From Triangularia verruculosa (lineage: Eukaryota > Ascomycota > Sordariomycetes > Sordariales > Podosporaceae): a stretch of DNA of 64,000 nucleotides. Position 1 is the first letter of the stretch. Every line of letters starts with the position of its first letter. The notes beneath the pieces are model-generated. The model made no database searches. It was not told where the DNA came from and was given only the letters and a program-made list of their open reading frames with translations. Both the position numbers and the translations under genes were made by a program. Below, piece by piece: positions 24,125 through 35,017 of the stretch. The stretch spans positions 124,001 through 188,000 of the forward strand of contig MU863925.1 of the NCBI GenBank assembly GCA_033296885.1, given 5' to 3'.

Positions 24125-25579
24125 ATGGGTTTTTTGGGTATCCGATATCTCGTTAATCGACTGGGATTTGTAGCGTCTTCTTCGACAAGGTCGTTTTTTG
24201 CGTATAACCGAGCCCAACAACAACGGTTATTACTTGGGTATTCTGCTCCCAGGAGATCAGCTGTTTTTCCGGTCTCGACAGCTGTTGCTGCTGCTACCAT
24301 GGCTGCTGCTGTTGGTACTACTGCTGGTGCGGCGGTGGTGATGTATCAGAGCACGGTGTCAAAGCCGGTGAGGGCGGAGGATATACCAGAGGATGCAGTG
24401 GACATTCCTCACCATGTGAAGGATGCGCAGGGGAATCATGTCAAGTTCCGGAATCCGTACCCGTCGGCGGGCGATCCCAAGCCGACAATGTTTCAGACTC
24501 TGAGGGCGATTTTGACGTAAGCTTCTTCTTTTCTTCAGTTTTGTTTTGGCGGATAGATGTTGACGTTGTTTTTCAGGGCCAGAATCCAAGGGAATCTCCC
24601 CACCCCAGATACATCAGCAGCCCAGATCCCCTGCTGCGAACCGCAGCTCTCTCCCTCTCGCACAAACACCAATGGTAACCTCCGAGCAACCTGGCTCGGG
24701 CACGCATGCTACTACGTCGAGTTCCCCTCCGGTCTCCGCGTGCTGTTTGATCCCGTCTTTGAAGACCGCTGCGCGCCGGTTCAGTGGATCGGTCCAAAGC
24801 GGTACACCCAGCCACCGTGCAAACTGGCCGATCTCCCGGTTGTTGACGCCGTGGTCATCTCCCACAGCCACTACGACCATTTGAGCTACTCCTCCATCAA
24901 GGAAATCCAAAAGAACCACCCAAATGCCTGGTTTTTTGTCGGGCTGGGGCTGGAGAAGTGGTTCAAGTCATCCGGGGTGGAGAGGGTGACGGAGATGGAT
25001 TGGTGGGAGGATGTCAAGATGACCCTGACGCCTGAAGGGGACACCAAAGGCGGGGAAATCCTAGCCGAGATCTCATGCTTGCCCTGCCAGCATTCGTCCG
25101 GACGAAACGGGCTTGATCATGACCGAACGCTGTGGGCATCTTGGGGGGTAAAGTCCGGGGGAAAGAGTGTCTGGTTCGGTGGTGACACCGGCTATCGACG
25201 GGTGCCACAGCTGCCAGTCACACAGTGGAAAGATCCAGCGGCGGATTACGGGCCGGAATATGAGAGCCTGCCAAAGTGTCCGCAGTTTAAACAGATTGGG
25301 GAGAGGAGGGGACCGTTTGATCTGGGATTGATCCCTATCGGAGCGTACCACCCCCGGTGGCTATTTAGCTGGATGCATGCAAACCCGTATGACGCGGTGG
25401 AGATCTTCAAGGACACGAAATGCAAGAAGGCGATGGGGATACACTGGGGGACCTGGGTACTGACGAGCGAGGAGGTGGAGGAGCCGCCGAGGTTGCTGAA
25501 GGATGCCTTGAAGAGGAGTGGGATAGAAGAGGAAGGGGTGTTTGGAGTTTGTAAGATTGGGGAGACCAAAGAGTTTTGA
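24125..25579 (+). CDS. FMP30: Mitochondrial NAPE-PLD-like metallo-beta-lactamase-fold hydrolase
   Basis: Two exons, 24125-24516 and 24577-25579, 464 residues. The N-terminus (MGFLGIRYLVNRLGF, then several Arg and Ser) looks like a mitochondrial presequence, followed by an Ala/Gly-rich hydrophobic stretch that may anchor it. The catalytic part starts with NLRATWLGHACYYVEF and the metal-binding motif SHSHYDHL near residue 226, with further His/Asp residues in GGDTGY, LIPIGAYHPRW and MGIHWGTW. These match N-acyl-phosphatidylethanolamine phospholipase D, whose yeast relative is Fmp30 of the mitochondrial inner membrane. The reaction would release N-acylethanolamine and phosphatidic acid from N-acyl-PE, a link to cardiolipin homeostasis. 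The start at 24125 is the first ATG; an upstream in-frame TTG is ignored. The intron is 60 nt. Confidence 0.9.
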
Positions 25580-25974
25580 GAGGTGTCGTGGGAGACGGAA
25601 GAGGCTGAGTAAAGGGCTGGTATATAAGCGCCATGTGTGATGCAGTGTAATGGATAGACTTTTGTTGTGGATAACGCCACTTTGATTGGATACACAAATG
25701 AGACGTTGTGGTGATACCCGAAGAAACTACCGGTGTTGGGTCAAAGTGGGATCATTGACGATCACTTTAGCCACCAGCATGCTCAGTGCCTCAACCTAAC
25801 CTCGGTTGATCATAGTTCCAGGTCATACTCATCTATTTTGTCTAACTCATCAATACTGTCCTGCCAACTCATCATTACTGGCAAAGTCATTAGTCCACAT
25901 AAGCCATCAAACATCAGCGTCACATCATCATAAACCAAGCGTCTCAAAGCAGGACGAGACAGAAAATATAAAAA
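25580..25974. other. Convergent intergenic region
   Basis: Short gap between the stop codons of the NAPE-PLD-like gene and the RGS-LOV gene. It should hold two 3' UTRs. A weak tandem of tcatca words is present; nothing else was noticed. Confidence 0.5.
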
Positions 25975-28499
25975 TCAAGAGGCAGCAGTCAAAACAACAA
26001 CCACAAATTCCACTTCTCCGTCCCCGTTCTTCAGTGGTGTCCAATGGCTTACCACCTTTCTGGTGTTGTTTTTGGACCCAGATCCTGCTCCATTATGTGA
26101 AAACACCGAGCTCAGAAAATCAGCTCCTCGATCCAAGGTATCGCTTAGTCTGGAGGGTTGGTAATCTCCAGCTTTGATGGCGCTGTTTCCTCTCGTGTGC
26201 CCTTTTTTGGCAGGCGACGTTGGCTGTTGCGTGGGTGGCGAGAAGATCGTTGTGGTCATGTTCAGACTGACCGACTCGCCCGCTGCAATGGCAGAATACA
26301 CTGTCGATCTGACTTGCTTATTGCTGCTCGAATTTATGGTCCCGGCGTTTGGCGTCAATACGGCAAAGATATCCCGGCCACTGACAAGTTTGGCATCGTT
26401 GGGTTCATTGAGACCTAGCATGGCCAGGGCGAAGGGAGATGAGAAGGAAATTGTCAGCTGTGCCGCGATGCCGCTGTTTGCTGACGAGCCAAGTTGATAA
26501 TTGGACCGAGTAGATTGGACAGTGCTGGCGCTTGTAGCTGTGGCGGTCGAGAACAGAGAAGGTGTGTACTTCAAGACAAAGTACCGCGAGTATGGAGTGC
26601 TATACTCTTCTGGTAATGCCTCTGACTTTCGGCGCAATATAGTTGGTAGCATGGCCTTCTTTGCTGTTGCTGAACCGGTTTGAGGTAGACTGTCTGCTCT
26701 AGGTGTACTGGGCCGAGTCGGAGTCCTGGGTTGTGTGTTGCTACCCTTTTGAGAGAATCTTCTGAAGAAGCGGCTGCGGGGCGTTGGCCTCTGTTGTGTA
26801 CTGTTCGAGCTCAATGGACGTTCAGCATTGGCATTGATTGGGTTCCTCCAGACCGGTTTCTCCTGTTGCCGAGCGCCCTTTTCCGATTGCAGCTGGCTTT
26901 GCTGTTGTTGCTGCGCTCCAGGAGAGCCAAAGTTGAGAATGCGCAGAATGTCCTTGTAGTCCGATCCCATACTTTCAGAGACATTGATCTGGGCACCAAG
27001 AAAATACCGGATAGTACCGCCCTCCAACAATGGACAAATGAACAGGAGATTCCAGAATGGAGACCCATCCCGGCGATGGTTGATGAGTAATTCTGATACT
27101 TGCTGTCCAGCCGACACAGCCTCGCTAATACGCCGTGTAGCCGCAGGATCGGTGGATATTCCCTGGAAGAATCTGCAATTTTTGTCCATGATCTCTCCGC
27201 GCCCATACCCAGACATCCTCAGGAAGCCGTCTGACGCACAGATGATGGGATTATCAGGCTCAAGAGGAGTGGTCAAACAAAAGGCATCCCCAAGACCTGG
27301 GTAGGTAGATCTGAAGCCGCCAGCTAGAGACTGTTTTGCAGAGAGCGAGGTTCTCATACATTGTGACAGCTGGTATTTGACGAACTCTGGGTAAAGTGTT
27401 TCGGCCAACCGCTCTTCCACAGCAGCCTTTGCTTCCCGGTACAGCCGTTCCAAAGACGGCAATGCCGTTCGCGCGCAGTGTTTGGTGTTGTTTCGCAGCA
27501 TGTTGGCCACGTCTCGTGGCAGCTCAATCGGCGTTGATGCTGCCATGCCCGTGAACTCTGTCGTGATCTGACTAACCAGCGTCGTCATATTCCCAAACGC
27601 ACGGAAGTAATCATCGACCCTGATCAAGAAGTCCATTTGGTTTGCCACCGCTCCTCCTTTGCTGGCAGCATATCGGCAGAGTTTGTGACCGGTGGTCGGA
27701 TTGGAAAACGCCAACTTGATTACGGCTGGGTCGAAGAAGTTGGGGAGGAGCTTTGCTTGGAGAATTGTGTCCTTGAGGGCTATGCTGGGCTTCGGACCAA
27801 TCGGTACATTGTCTAGGCTTCCCGCTTCGGTTGAGCTGCCGGCTTTGGTATGGCTAGATCCTGACCGAACCGATCCATCAGAGTTGTAATCGGTGTACTG
27901 TCTAAATGCCGCCTGGTTGGTATGTAGTGACAGGCCTGAATCACTTCGTAGGCGTGAAGGTACACAACTGTTCTGTTGAGGCTGGGGTGGTTTCGAAGCC
28001 GGTGGTGGCGATAGAGCTGTTGCATTGGGGACACTCGATCTCGGATCGTTCAGAGAAGGCAGCACTAAGATACCGCTCCCACGTAGGCTTTGGCTATCAC
28101 TCAGCGTCGATAGGGAGTCAAGTGTCCCCCTCTTAACCGAAAGCATTGGTGCCGAGATAGAAGTGTTAAACTGGCGAGCGGTCAGTGTGTCACCATAAAA
28201 CGGGTTCGTGGTGGGGCATACTCACCAGAGGTGATGGTTACATGGACACTTGAGGTCGAAAAGGCTTTGACAGAGCAGAGTAGTGTAGTTGGAAGGACCA
28301 TAGTAATGCTAACAGATGGATCAATGATTGACAGAGAGTCAACAGGGGAATCATGGGACTTATCAGGGGTATGGTTCTTGGGCAGCAATGACTCGACGGT
28401 TGATCCAATAGTGCCATGCCGGTGTCCTTGCAGAGAGCGAGCCTGCGAACGCTGCTGGCGTTTGGCTAGTTGAAGGGAACGATCAAGTGGAGAACCCAT
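25975..28499 (-). CDS. RGS-LOV photoreceptor-like protein
   Basis: The main exon runs 28170-25975, with an upstream exon 28499-28242 beginning MGSPLDRSLQLAKRQQ. The splice between them (71 nt, acceptor CCAG after a good CTGAC branch site) keeps the frame only with a weak GTAACC donor, so the 5' end is uncertain; a Met at 28146 is the alternative start. Counted from that Met, an RGS-type helical domain lies about 120-270 and a LOV domain about 285-390. The LOV motif MDKNCRFFQG keeps the flavin-adduct cysteine, and the Asn and Gln of FWNLLFICPL and FLGAQINV that contact the flavin are present. Known RGS-LOV proteins of fungi move to membranes in blue light and may regulate G-protein signalling. 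The C-terminal third is Ser/Gln-rich and looks disordered, ending in a conserved-looking strand (EVEFVVVVL). Confidence 0.82.
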
Positions 28500-29945
28500 C
28501 TGGAGAAAGCAGTTTCAGCAGACAACTGGAGAGCCAAGCGGATGACCCGGTCCACCGTTCGGTACTGGCCCATGTGTGCTGCAAAAGGCCGCGGCGCTGG
28601 GAAATTTGTCCGGCAGGCATTGGATTCGCCCCTTGGTGGCGCCATCGCAGCCGGGGAAAACCTTTCTCAGGAAACCACGGCCTTCCCAGGATTTCCACCC
28701 CATTTCTTGCGCTGGATCTAGATGAAGGCTAGGTTGACATTGACGGGTATCTCATCCACGATGTCCTGAAACACTGGCGTGCAGCAAACTATCTGCTCAA
28801 GCCAAACCCCAGATGATCAGCCTCAAATACGAACTAGCGTTTGTGTCTTCGGGGACGTGGGTAGTTGCATGTACAGACAACTATGAAGAGCATGAACATG
28901 ATCCAATGAGCTGTTGCCGTCCTCCAGCCCCGGCAGTGGTGCCGCTTGAGACCCAACTACCTGCCAAATGATCTTGGTTGTGGACTGGAGGTTCGCGGCG
29001 CTCGTTGTCAGATACTGCCCAGTAGGTAAACGCAAGACATGTTCGGGAAAGTTCGACACACAAACGGCGCTCTGTGAGGTGTTACAAGAGCCGTTGTCCA
29101 ACCGGCGGTGGGGCACCAGGATGATGCGGGTAAACACGGGCCTGCGTCGTGGTAACCGTTGGATGTTGCGGGATTTTCAGGCCATGAGATGGAGAAGGAG
29201 ATTGACTCCCAGGAAGACATTTGTTTGTTTGTCGCCTGCCCTAAAGAGTGTTGTTTGGAGAAGGTCTCAGAGATGGGACGATGGCCGAGCTTCGAGGGAG
29301 GAACAGACCCCTGTAGGTTCGGCAGATGTCCCCTGTTGACTGTTGATGGCGTGCAGGACGCTAATTTAGCTCCCGAGGTGGGGCTTGATGCCTGGCAGAG
29401 CCATCAACTGAAGCAGAGGGGAGTTGTTGGAATTGATGCTACCTGAGTTACCATCATACTCCGCTCACACAGCACGAGCTTGGGGCTTTTTCAGGCTCTT
29501 CTACCCAGTCTCTTTGGTGGGAACACAGAAGAGTGTGTTTGAGTCAACAAACACCTGCGTCGGGATGCTGTTTCGACAAGAAATCGAGTTAAGAGGGCTC
29601 CATAGCGTGGAGAGTGTTGCCCGTGAGGCCACAAGACAAACAGAAAGATCAAAGATGGGCAGTAACCTGGAACCAGCAATGAAATGGCACCTCAGAACCT
29701 GATCAAGGCAACGGGCACAGATTAAAAACATGCGAGGGGTTCATTTCATCCGTCATTCTCACCCGTTTCTGCACCCTGGCCCGTCCAGTGCAATCATCTC
29801 GGTAACCGTCGCACATGGGCCATGACATGTTCCATGAAATGAGACCCCCCAGGTGGATAAGAGGACTGGTCTGTCCTCTTCGGGGTCACCAGTCTCTGAA
29901 CTCTCATCGTCCCTTTCCGGTCACCGTTGTTGGCGCTTCGAGACG
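28500..29945. other. Intergenic region between divergent genes
   Basis: About 1.4 kb that should hold the promoters of the RGS-LOV gene (minus) and the GH92 gene (plus). Open frames are short, mutually overlapping and unrecognised. Confidence 0.5.
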
Positions 29946-32581
29946 ATGCTTATCCTCCTTGTCTTCTGCTGGAATTTTCTGGCAGCGAAAGCGCTGGAGG
30001 ATGCCATATTCGATCCTCTTGCATATGTCGATCCATTAATAGGGGCCAGCAATGGTGGAAATGTATTTCCAGGGGCTTCACTACCATATGGGATGGCAAA
30101 GGCTGTCGCCGACACTAATAGTACCAGCAATCAGGGCGGATTCACGTTGGATGGCGCCTTTGTCACAGGCTTCAGCGGTATGCACGACAGCGGGACCGGC
30201 GGAAATCCGAGCCTAGGAAACTTTCCCCTGTTTCCCTTCACCAATTGCCCAGGAGGAGACATCGACCGATGTGCTTTCCCCAAGAAGAGTCGAGCTGCTG
30301 ATGGGGGCTTCGGCAATAACACCGTGACGGCAAAACCGGGGACCTTCGGCATCACCCTGAACAACGGCATCAGAGCCGACATGACCGTCACCCATCACAC
30401 GTCACTGTTTAGGTTTACCTTTCCCACGCTTGGCTCGGACGGTCAACCAGCTCAACCGCTCATCCTGCAGGATCTGACAGATTTGGCTAATTCCAGACAG
30501 GACAACGCCAGCGTGGCGGTTGACCCCGAGACAGGACGCATCACCGGGAGCGCCCGCTTCCTGCCGAGCTTCGGCAGCGGAACCTTTGTGCTGCATTTCT
30601 GCACGGAATTCAAGGGCGCCGATGTTTTGGACAGCGGCATATTTGTCAACAGTCGGGCCAGCACAGCCGTGAGCAACTTTACCATCTCCAGGGGCATCAA
30701 CGGCTACCCACTTCCTGGAGGAGCATTCGTGAGGTTCAGTTCGGGGGCAGAGCCAATTTTGGTGCGGACAGCCAACAGCTTCATCAGCATTGAACAAGCC
30801 TGCAAACATGCCGAAACGGAAATTCCACAGTTTGACTTTGAGGAGGTGTCAGAGGCTGCTACTGAGAAATGGAGAGAGAAAATGAGCACTATCAAGGTGT
30901 CGCCTGTTGGCGTTCAGGGGTCGTTGTTGACCAATTTTTACAGTGGCATCTACCGGACGATGATCGACCCGCAGAACTACACTGGAGAAAATCCTCTGTG
31001 GGAGAGCAGCGAGCCATATTTCGACTCGTTTTATTGCATTTGGGATCTCTTTCGCTCACAGCTGCCCTTTCTCACCATCATCGATCCTGGTGCCGTAGCA
31101 GAAATGATACGCTCGCTCATCGACACTTACCGACATACAGGATGGTTGCCAGACTGTCGTATGAGTCTCAACAAGGGCTATACTCAGGTAATATCCCCTC
31201 AGCTTTCTCCCCTTGATTGTCAACTAACACGCTTATAGGGTGGATCCAACGCCGACAACGTTCTGGCAGACGCCTTTCTAAAAGGCATGAAGGATGGAAT
31301 TGATGTATTTCACCACGTCCCCTCCGCCGAATCTCATCACTAACTCCCTTCCAGTGGGAAGACGGATACGCAGCCGTAGTCAAAGACGCAGAAGTCGAGC
31401 CCTACGACTGGTGCTGCGAAGGACGCGGCGGCCTCGACAGCTGGAAAGCTCTCGGTTACATTCCAGTCGAGGACTTTGACTACAAAGGCTTCGGCACCAT
31501 GACCCGCAGCATCTCTCGAACGCTGGAATATGCCTACAACGACTTTTGCATCTCCCAGATCGCCCATGGCCTGGGTCACACGGCCGACAGAGACAAGTAT
31601 CTCGAATCCAGCAAGAACTGGCAAAATCTGTTCAAGCCTGACCAGCCCTCGTCATGGTGGAATGGCACAAACACAGGCTTCACCGGCTTCTTCCAACCAC
31701 GGTACCTCAACCGCACCTGGGGCTATCAAAACCCCCTGAACTGCTCCAACCTCGACAACTTCAGCGCCTGCTCCCTGCAAAACAACGCCGGTGAAACATA
31801 TGAAAGTTCCATCTGGGAATACAACTTGTATGTTCCTCCCCTTTTTTTCCAAATCCCATCCCCCGCCCTAACAAAACCGAAAAGCTTCGTCCCCCACGAC
31901 CAATCAACCCTCGTCGCCCTCCTCGGCGGCCCCCAAACCTTCACCTCCCGACTAGACTACCTCCACAACACAAACATCACCTACATCGGCAACGAACCCT
32001 CCTTCCTCACCGTCTTCCAGTACCACTACTCCGCCCGCCCCGCCCTCTCCTCCTTGCGCTCCCACTTCTACATCCCAGCCTCCTTCCGTCCCACCCCCGA
32101 CGGCCTCCCCGGCAACGACGACTCCGGCGCCATGGGCTCGTTCGTGGCGTTCGCCATGATGGGCCTGTTCCCCAACCCGGGGCAAAACGTCTACCTGATC
32201 ACCCCTCCATTTTTCGAAGAGGTCAACATCACCAGCCCCGCAACGGGCAAGGTGGCGAGGGTGAGGAACGTCGGGTTCGACGCTGGCTACAAGAACGTGT
32301 ACATCCAATCGGCCACGCTGGACGGGAAGGCGTACACCAAGAACTGGATCGACCACAGCTTCTTCGCCGAGGGGAAGGAGCTGGTTCTTGTTTTGGGGGA
32401 GAGGGAGAGTACCTGGGGCACGAGGGTGGAGGATCTGCCGCCTAGTATGGGGGAGTATGTTGGGTTTGGCATACCGGGGAACACGACAAGGACGAACGAG
32501 ACAACAGCAACGAGAAGCATGAACGAGATCGGGAAAGCTTGGAGAGGGGGTTATTTGGGGTTGGCGAGGGATCAAACATGA
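29946..32581 (+). CDS. Secreted GH92 alpha-1,2-mannosidase
   Basis: Four exons, 29946-31187, 31239-31304, 31355-31827 and 31885-32581, 825 residues. The start at 29946 gives a signal peptide (MLILLVFCWNFLAAKA); the open frame upstream lacks an ATG. Family marks are YVDPLIGASNGGNVFPGA at the mature N-terminus, TGFSGMHDSGTGG, the CIWDLFRSQLPF segment and GNDDSGAMGSF near the C-terminus. The protein should trim alpha-1,2-mannose from N- or O-linked glycans and act outside the cell. Many Asn-x-Ser/Thr sites are visible. The third intron is 57 nt and in frame; splicing it restores the family motif EYNFFVPHDQ, whereas reading through inserts a hydrophobic 19-residue stretch. Short introns 1 and 2 are required to keep the frame. 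Confidence 0.92.
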
Positions 32582-33493
32582 AACGATCATGTTGTGAGTT
32601 ACGAGATATAATAAGCGATGGCACACGTACCAATGGATTATGAAAAAAGACATCGATGATGAATCCTGAAGACTTACAAATAGGTATATTGTTGACTATT
32701 TGATAACTGCCGATCAGACACTCTGTTTTAAAGCCCCTGTTCCGCTGTCCACAGCCGAAACGGCTACGGTACCCGAACACTGCTACAACTTGCGAGATTC
32801 CTGGTACACTCGACCATTTGAACACAACACTATTAAGGCTCCATGATCCATAGCAATCTAAATACAGGGATGGGTATATAGCGATAAAACAAGTACATCT
32901 AACAGGTCGTGCAGATTGAAATAAAAGACAAGCAAAGCAGTCCTCGGTCTATGGGGTATCAGCGACCCCAGGCTCGTTGGCAGCCTCTCATTCTTCAGCC
33001 CCGTTTCTCTTCGATACCACACTTCGCTGGACCCCCATATAGCCACAAACACTCCAAAACATCACAAAAGAAAAACAGTGTTGAAGAGATAACAACGTTT
33101 CTGTTGCCCTGACCCCCATCTTGTTACTTCACTAGCGGCATCCATGATGGAGCCCCAACAACTGCCTAATCCTACACCGTGCCTCCCCAAATAAATGCAG
33201 CGAAGTTCCCAGACCGGAATGGGTCCGATGTAAACTCGGAACCCTCAGTCTATGCCTGTCGACACCCATGCTCTGCTGATAAAGCCGAAAACGTGCCGAG
33301 ACAGACTGATCACCCCAACATGACCGCGATAGCAAGCGCAAGGCCAAGACCCATCCTCCATGACTGACGAGAAAAAGAAGCTGTTGTTCTCCGGCCAGCC
33401 AGGCAATATTAAATATGTGGTATGTCGTTCCAAAACCGGAAAAAAGACGAGAAATGTGATATGTTACAGAACATTCAGCCAGAGGAACCCCCA
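32582..33493. other. Convergent intergenic region
   Basis: About 0.9 kb between the stop codons of the GH92 gene and the F-box gene. No coding or RNA feature is supported. It probably contains both 3' UTRs. Confidence 0.5.
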
Positions 33494-35017
33494 TCAGTAC
33501 TCGTCGTCATAAGGTGAGTGCATCATCTGGCAATGGTGGCAGACAAGTTCATCGGGATCGTAGCTGTCTGTTGCCGGGTCCCCGTACTCGTTGGCGGGGA
33601 TGGGAGCGCCGGTGGTGCGGTCGAACTCAACCCATTCTCGCTCATCGACGGCGTCTCTGCTCACTGGTACCCGTTTCCATAGCGTCCGACGCTCTTTCCA
33701 TTGCGTCTCTGGGGCCCCTTCTTCCTCAGGCACAGCTGGTATCTTCACGGGCCCATTATGCGAGTGATGATTATGATGGCCAACGGCGGCGGCGGTTGAC
33801 GACCCCTTCTTCTTCTTCTGGCTCTTGAGATACTCATCGGCCAGTACCTTCCATGCCCGAATGGCTCTCATTTCCCAGTGAATATCGCTCTGCTTGCGCA
33901 AGCGATTGGAAAAGATGTAAGTAGGCTCCGCTTTGAGGAACAAACCGTCATCCTTGACCAGTCTGGCGAGCCCAGCCGAAAGGTCGGCACCCCAATGACA
34001 CTCCGGAAGGCCGGTGAGCTGGAGTTCCCTTAGGCTTAGTGCGAGGTCGTGGGATGCCAGATTGTGAAGCTGCGGACCTCCGGGTGGCGTCAGGTAGTCC
34101 GGGACGAAGTTCACCAAGTCTATTCTTAAAGATTCGAGCCCCGGCAGTAGGCGAGGACGCGGTTTGGTTTGGTCGTGGTTGGGGTCGAAAGGTGGGCGCA
34201 AAACGTCGAGAAAATCGACAACCTGATGCCAGGTGTAACTGCGGAACCCACGTCGGGCCAGGCTGTTGTCGTCCTGAACGCGTTGGATTACACGAAGTCT
34301 CAGGTCACGCCGGCCCGCGGTCGGCTTCGGGTGTGGCGCAGGATGTTCAGTGCGTTCGGGATCGTCGTCGTAGTATCTCGCAGTGATGCGCATTGTGATT
34401 TGCCTCATGTTCTTCCGGTGCTCGAGCCCCAGGGTAGAGAAGTTCTGTAAGGTGAGGTAATCTGTGAAAATGAACGAATTGTTTTTCCACAGGAATCGGG
34501 TGCCTTCGGCGTGATAGGCCTTGCAGGTTGCTAGAAAGCTGATGGCGACCTGGTTCTTGGATATCTTCCTTTCATCAGAGGTGATGGCATTCGGATTCAA
34601 CCTTGACAGCGGGTCGATGATGGGGTGATGGCTCGTGAGAGAGTACTCAAGAATGAAGAGAATGATTTCGACTGGAAGATTTGGCAAGCGCTGGCTGGAC
34701 TTGCCACTGCGGGATGAGCGGCGCGGCTTCTTTCCTGGCTCGGCCCAAGTCCCACGGGACCCGGTTGGATCACTGAGGTCGAGAGTCAACCGTTTGTCCC
34801 AGGAAATGCCACTTTCTCGAAGCAGCTTCTTCAGGCGCAGATTCTCTTCGGCAAGTCGCCTATTCTCCTGCCGAGCAGGGTTGTTGTACCATGCCTCAGC
34901 CTGCTCTTGTTGATCACGCAGCTCAAAAGGCGGACTGAACTAGAAGAATGTTAGTAAAAAATCAGGTGCGGGAATTTACGGATAAAAACTCACATTTTCA
35001 TGGTCCCAAGGATCCAT
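33494..35017 (-). CDS. F-box protein with leucine-zipper-like N-terminus
   Basis: Two exons, 35017-34994 and 34939-33494. The first encodes only MDPWDHEN; the GTGAGT intron joins it to FSPPFELRDQ, giving 489 residues. Residues about 20-55 form a basic, leucine-spaced helix (QENRRLAEENLRLKKLLRE) that could be a coiled coil. An F-box-like segment follows near residue 90 (LPNLPVEIILFILEYSL), then a helical, leucine-rich body typical of fungal F-box proteins. Near the C-terminus are a Lys run, a His-rich patch (GHHNHHSHN) and a C-x2-C pair in VCHHCQMMHSP. F-box proteins recruit targets to SCF ubiquitin ligases through Skp1; the target here is unknown. Confidence 0.78.
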
